From NCBI GenBank assembly GCA_027452045.1, contig DAIDHH010000027.1:32317-96316 (forward strand): a DNA stretch of 64,000 bases. The letters run 5' to 3'. The DNA comes from Gammaproteobacteria bacterium. GTDB lineage: Bacteria > Pseudomonadota > Gammaproteobacteria > Steroidobacterales > Steroidobacteraceae. This document shows positions 59,322-64,000 of this stretch, one piece after another; the first letter of the stretch is position 1; every line of letters starts with the position of its first letter. The notes beneath the pieces were generated by a model. That model made no database searches, had not been told where the DNA came from, and saw only the letters and a program-made list of their open reading frames with translations. A program made the translations under genes and the position numbers.

Positions 59322-60211
59322 GCCAGAAGAAGCCCACTCTCGGCCGCGGGCTCGCCGATCTGCTCGGGCCATCGGTGCGGCCGGCCCCCGCCGGCGCCGG
59401 CGCGCCGGCGCCCGTGGCGGACGATGAGCTCACCCGGCTGCCGCTCGATGTGCTGCAGCGCGGCAAATACCAGCCACGGGTCGACATGCACCCCGAGACG
59501 CTCGAGGAGCTGGCCGGCTCCATCAAGGTCCAGGGCGTGGTGCAACCCATCGTGGTGCGCCCCCTCGCGCCCGTTGCCGGGGAGCGGCAGCGCTACGAGA
59601 TCATCGCCGGCGAGCGTCGCTGGCGCGCTGCTCAGATGGCTGGTCTTGGCGACATCCCGGCCATCGTGCGGCGGATTCCGGACGAGGCGGCGATCGCCGT
59701 GGCGCTCATCGAGAACATCCAGCGGGAGAACCTCAATCCGCTCGAAGAGGCCCGGGCGCTGCAGCGGCTCATAGATGAGTTCGAGCTCACCCACGCGCAG
59801 GCGGCCGACGCGGTCGGGCGCTCCCGCGCCGGCGTCAGCAACCTGCTGCGGCTGCTCGAGCTCGCCCCCGAGGTGAGCGAGCTCATCGAGCGGCGCCAGA
59901 TCGAGATGGGCCACGCGCGGGCCCTCCTCGGCCTGGCGCAGCGTCGCCAGCAGACCGAGATCGCGCTGCTCGTGGCGAAGAAGGGCCTCTCGGTCCGCGA
60001 GACCGAGGCGCTGGTGCGGCGCATGCAGCAATCCGGCGCCGAGAAGCCGCCCGCGCCGCGCGATACGGATGTGCGGCATCTGGAGCAGGAGCTCGCGGAG
60101 AAGCTCGGCGCCAAGGTCGTCATTCAGCATACCCAGGCCGGCAAGGGCAGGCTGGTGGTGAGCTACAACAGTCTCGACGAGCTCGACGGTATCCTCGCGC
60201 ATATCCAATGA
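59318..60211 (+). CDS. parB: Chromosome partitioning protein ParB
   Basis: KPTLGRGLADLLG, YEIIAGERRWRAAQMAGL, IENIQRENLNPLEEARALQRLIDEFELTHAQAADAVGRSRAGVSNLLRLLEL. Confidence 0.97.
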   Translation: MSQKKPTLGRGLADLLGPSVRPAPAGAGAPAPVADDELTRLPLDVLQRGKYQPRVDMHPETLEELAGSIKVQGVVQPIVVRPLAPVAGERQRYEIIAGERRWRAAQMAGLGDIPAIVRRIPDEAAIAVALIENIQRENLNPLEEARALQRLIDEFELTHAQAADAVGRSRAGVSNLLRLLELAPEVSELIERRQIEMGHARALLGLAQRRQQTEIALLVAKKGLSVRETEALVRRMQQSGAEKPPAPRDTDVRHLEQELAEKLGAKVVIQHTQAGKGRLVVSYNSLDELDGILAHIQ

Positions 60212-60398
60212 CCCCGTGCCCATCGGGTCCCAAGGCCGGAGCGGGGCGCGCTCGAGGCCTCGAGCGGCCGGTCGGGGCGTCTCGTCTGAATGATCATACT
60301 TAATCGGGCCGGGATGGCCCTTCCCGGGCATGAGACGGGTCCGATCCGGCACAAAAGCGACGGGTCTTTGCCCTCGTCCCCGTATAGGTAGAAATGCG

Positions 60399-60421
60399 TG
60401 GATTTCACATTGGATTTCACA
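60399..60421. repeat. Tandem 11-bp direct repeat upstream of atp operon
   Basis: TGGATTTCACA at 60399-60409 and 60411-60421. Confidence 0.6.
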
Positions 60422-60432
60422 CCCTTATGCAG

Positions 60433-60461
60433 TAGACGCTCATCGGGGCGGTCAATATAAT
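60433..60461 (+). promoter_or_regulatory. Candidate sigma-70 promoter for atp operon
   Basis: TAGACG-N17-TATAAT (perfect -10). Confidence 0.55.
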
Positions 60462-60623
60462 CGCGCGGCTTTTCGGTCCGGCTGGGCAAGGCCCTCGCGG
60501 GCCGGGCGTTGCGGCGCTTAGCGCCATTGGCGAGGTGCAGCGAGCGCAGGGCGGATTTCAAGCCCGCGCTCACTGTACAGGGTCTCGCGGACATTGCCTC
60601 GGCGGTGCCCGCCAATGAAGTAG

Positions 60624-61079
60624 GTGAATGTGATCGACCTGCCCCATGCGCGGCGGCTGGCTTTCGGCGTCGTGCTGGGCCAGGCGACCGTAACGCTGAT
60701 TGCGGTGCTCATCGCCTGGGCGGCGAAGGGGCGCCTGTCGGCGTACTCGGCTCTGCTCGGTGGCGGCATCGGGACGGGGGCGAGCCTGGTGATGGCGCTC
60801 GTGGCCTTCGGAAGAGGGGCGGTGGACGCGCAGCGTGCATTGCGGTCGTTCTACCTGGGAGAAGCTCTGAAGCTCTTCCTCGTGATCGGCCTGTTCGTGG
60901 TGGCCTTCCGGATACCGAAGGTCGTACCGCTGGCAATGTTCGCAGCCTTCGTCGCGACCTTTATCGTGTATTGGATGGCGCTCGCCGGGACCCTGTGGTC
61001 CGGCGGGCGATCACGCGGGCGCTCGCCCGGCGAGGTGCCGCCAACGTCGGCGGGCACCGGACATACAGTGAGAGACTGA
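60624..61079 (+). CDS. atpI: ATP synthase subunit I
   Basis: Small hydrophobic protein directly upstream of atpB: GQATVTLIAVLIAWAAKGRLSAYSALLGGGIGTGASLVMALVAF. Confidence 0.8.
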   Translation: MNVIDLPHARRLAFGVVLGQATVTLIAVLIAWAAKGRLSAYSALLGGGIGTGASLVMALVAFGRGAVDAQRALRSFYLGEALKLFLVIGLFVVAFRIPKVVPLAMFAAFVATFIVYWMALAGTLWSGGRSRGRSPGEVPPTSAGTGHTVRD

Positions 61080-61952
<873 letters not shown>

Positions 61953-61997
61953 CCGATTGTCCTTTCCCAAAACCCATTCCTGCCTGAGGAGAATTGA

Positions 61998-62261
<264 letters not shown>

Positions 62262-62316
62262 GCGCGCCCCGAGAGACGCATTGACCGCAAGAGCGCGCTT
62301 TAGTTAGGAGGCGACC

Positions 62317-62787
62317 GTGCACATCAATCTGACGCTCGTCGTGCAGATGCTGGTATTCGCCGTGCTCATCTGGTTCACGATGAAATTCGTGTGGCCGATG
62401 ATTCTCGGCGCCATGCAGGAGCGCGAGCGCAGGATCGCTCAGGGGCTCGCTGCGGCCGACAAGGGCGAGGAAGAGCTCCGCCAGGCGCGCACCGGCGCCG
62501 AGAGCATTCTGCGTGAGGCGCGCGACCGGGCCGGCGCCATCATCGACCAGGCGCAGCGCCGCGCGAACGAGATCGTCGAGGAGGCGAAGAGCGCGGCGAG
62601 CCAGGAAGGCCAGCGCGTGCTGAACTCCGCGCAGCAACAGATCGAGCTCGAGGCCTCCAAGGCGCGCGAGGACCTTCGCCGGCAGGTCGGGGAGATCGCC
62701 GTGGCCGCCGCCTCGAAGCTCCTCGAGCGGGAGATCGATCCGCGCACTCACGAGGCGCTGATCAGCCAGCTGGCCGCGCAGATCTGA
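62317..62787 (+). CDS. atpF: F0F1 ATP synthase subunit b
   Basis: [54 protein letters not shown]. Confidence 0.97.
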   Translation: MHINLTLVVQMLVFAVLIWFTMKFVWPMILGAMQERERRIAQGLAAADKGEEELRQARTGAESILREARDRAGAIIDQAQRRANEIVEEAKSAASQEGQRVLNSAQQQIELEASKAREDLRRQVGEIAVAAASKLLEREIDPRTHEALISQLAAQI

Positions 62788-62798
62788 CAGGGGACACG

Positions 62799-63332
62799 AT
62801 GGCCGACAAGAGCACCATTGCCAGACCCTATGCGAAGGCGGCGTTCGAAGTTGCCGGCGCCGCCCGCCTCGGCCTCTGGTCCCAGGCGCTGAACGCGGCC
62901 GCCGTCGCTGTCTCCGACCCGAGGGTCGAAGCGCTGCTCGGCAACCCGCGCGTACTGCCCGGACAGCTCGCCGACCTGGTGATCGACGTCGCGGGAGGGC
63001 AGCTCGATGAGGATGGACGCAACTTCATCCGCACGCTCGCGGAGAATCGACGCCTCGCCTGCCTGCCGCAGATCGCGGCGCGGTTCGAGCAGCTCAAGGC
63101 CGAAAGCGAGGGAACCGTGGACGTCACGGTCACCTCCGCCGTGCCACTCACCGAGGCGCAGCGAGGCGAGCTCGCCGCGGCGCTCGAGCGCCGTCTGAAG
63201 CGTACCGTGCAGCTGCAATGCGCCACCGATCCCGAGCTGATCGGCGGGGCGGTGCTGCGCGCCGGTGACCTGGTCATCGACGGCTCGCTGCGCGCCAGAC
63301 TGCGGCGCATCGCCTACGAGCTGACGGCATGA
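62799..63332 (+). CDS. atpH: F0F1 ATP synthase subunit delta
   Basis: [15 protein letters not shown]...; [32 protein letters not shown]. Confidence 0.96.
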   Translation: MADKSTIARPYAKAAFEVAGAARLGLWSQALNAAAVAVSDPRVEALLGNPRVLPGQLADLVIDVAGGQLDEDGRNFIRTLAENRRLACLPQIAARFEQLKAESEGTVDVTVTSAVPLTEAQRGELAAALERRLKRTVQLQCATDPELIGGAVLRAGDLVIDGSLRARLRRIAYELTA

Positions 63333-63442
63333 GCAAAGGCGGAAGGGGCTTTTCTTACCGGCGCGCCTTGCGCGCCACCACATCGTCGAGGCTCGCGTCC
63401 GCGCGAGCCCGTTGAAACCTGCGCGAGGCGCGTGAGGCATAC

Positions 63443-64000
<558 letters not shown>

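Noticed and set aside
58479-60623. parS site near parAB
   Set aside because: No TGTTTCACGTGAAACA-like sequence seen; parS may lie outside the window.

Overview
High-GC chromosomal window, probably gammaproteobacterial (inferred from gene order). It is almost entirely coding, and I saw no rRNA, tRNA, CRISPR array or transposase. Main blocks: glyQ-glyS; glnA-DUF4124-ntrB-ntrC; gpsA-secB-grx-rhodanese; a nitrate/nitrite assimilation locus (nasA, NirD-FAD oxidoreductase fusion, nirB, divergent nasT-nasS, then an outer-membrane porin); tatABC-dtd; a two-component system; rsmG; an Lrp regulator divergent from an amino-acid dehydrogenase; parA-parB; and the atp operon (atpI-B-E-F-H-A, atpA cut by the window end). 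The most interesting signal is non-coding. Four near-perfect sigma-54 promoters are present (glnA, nirB, nasT, porin). Both the nirB and porin leaders contain an upstream hairpin followed by a strong intrinsic terminator ahead of the start codon. This is the architecture expected of NasT (ANTAR) antitermination, apparently extended to an alginate-export-type porin. Other notable items: an S9-family protein that appears to have lost all three catalytic residues, a NirD-FAD oxidoreductase fusion, a HipA/YjjJ-like kinase with a palindrome overlapping its promoter region, a truncated GMC oxidoreductase, and several long perfect inverted repeats. All assignments come from reading the sequence; no database search was run.
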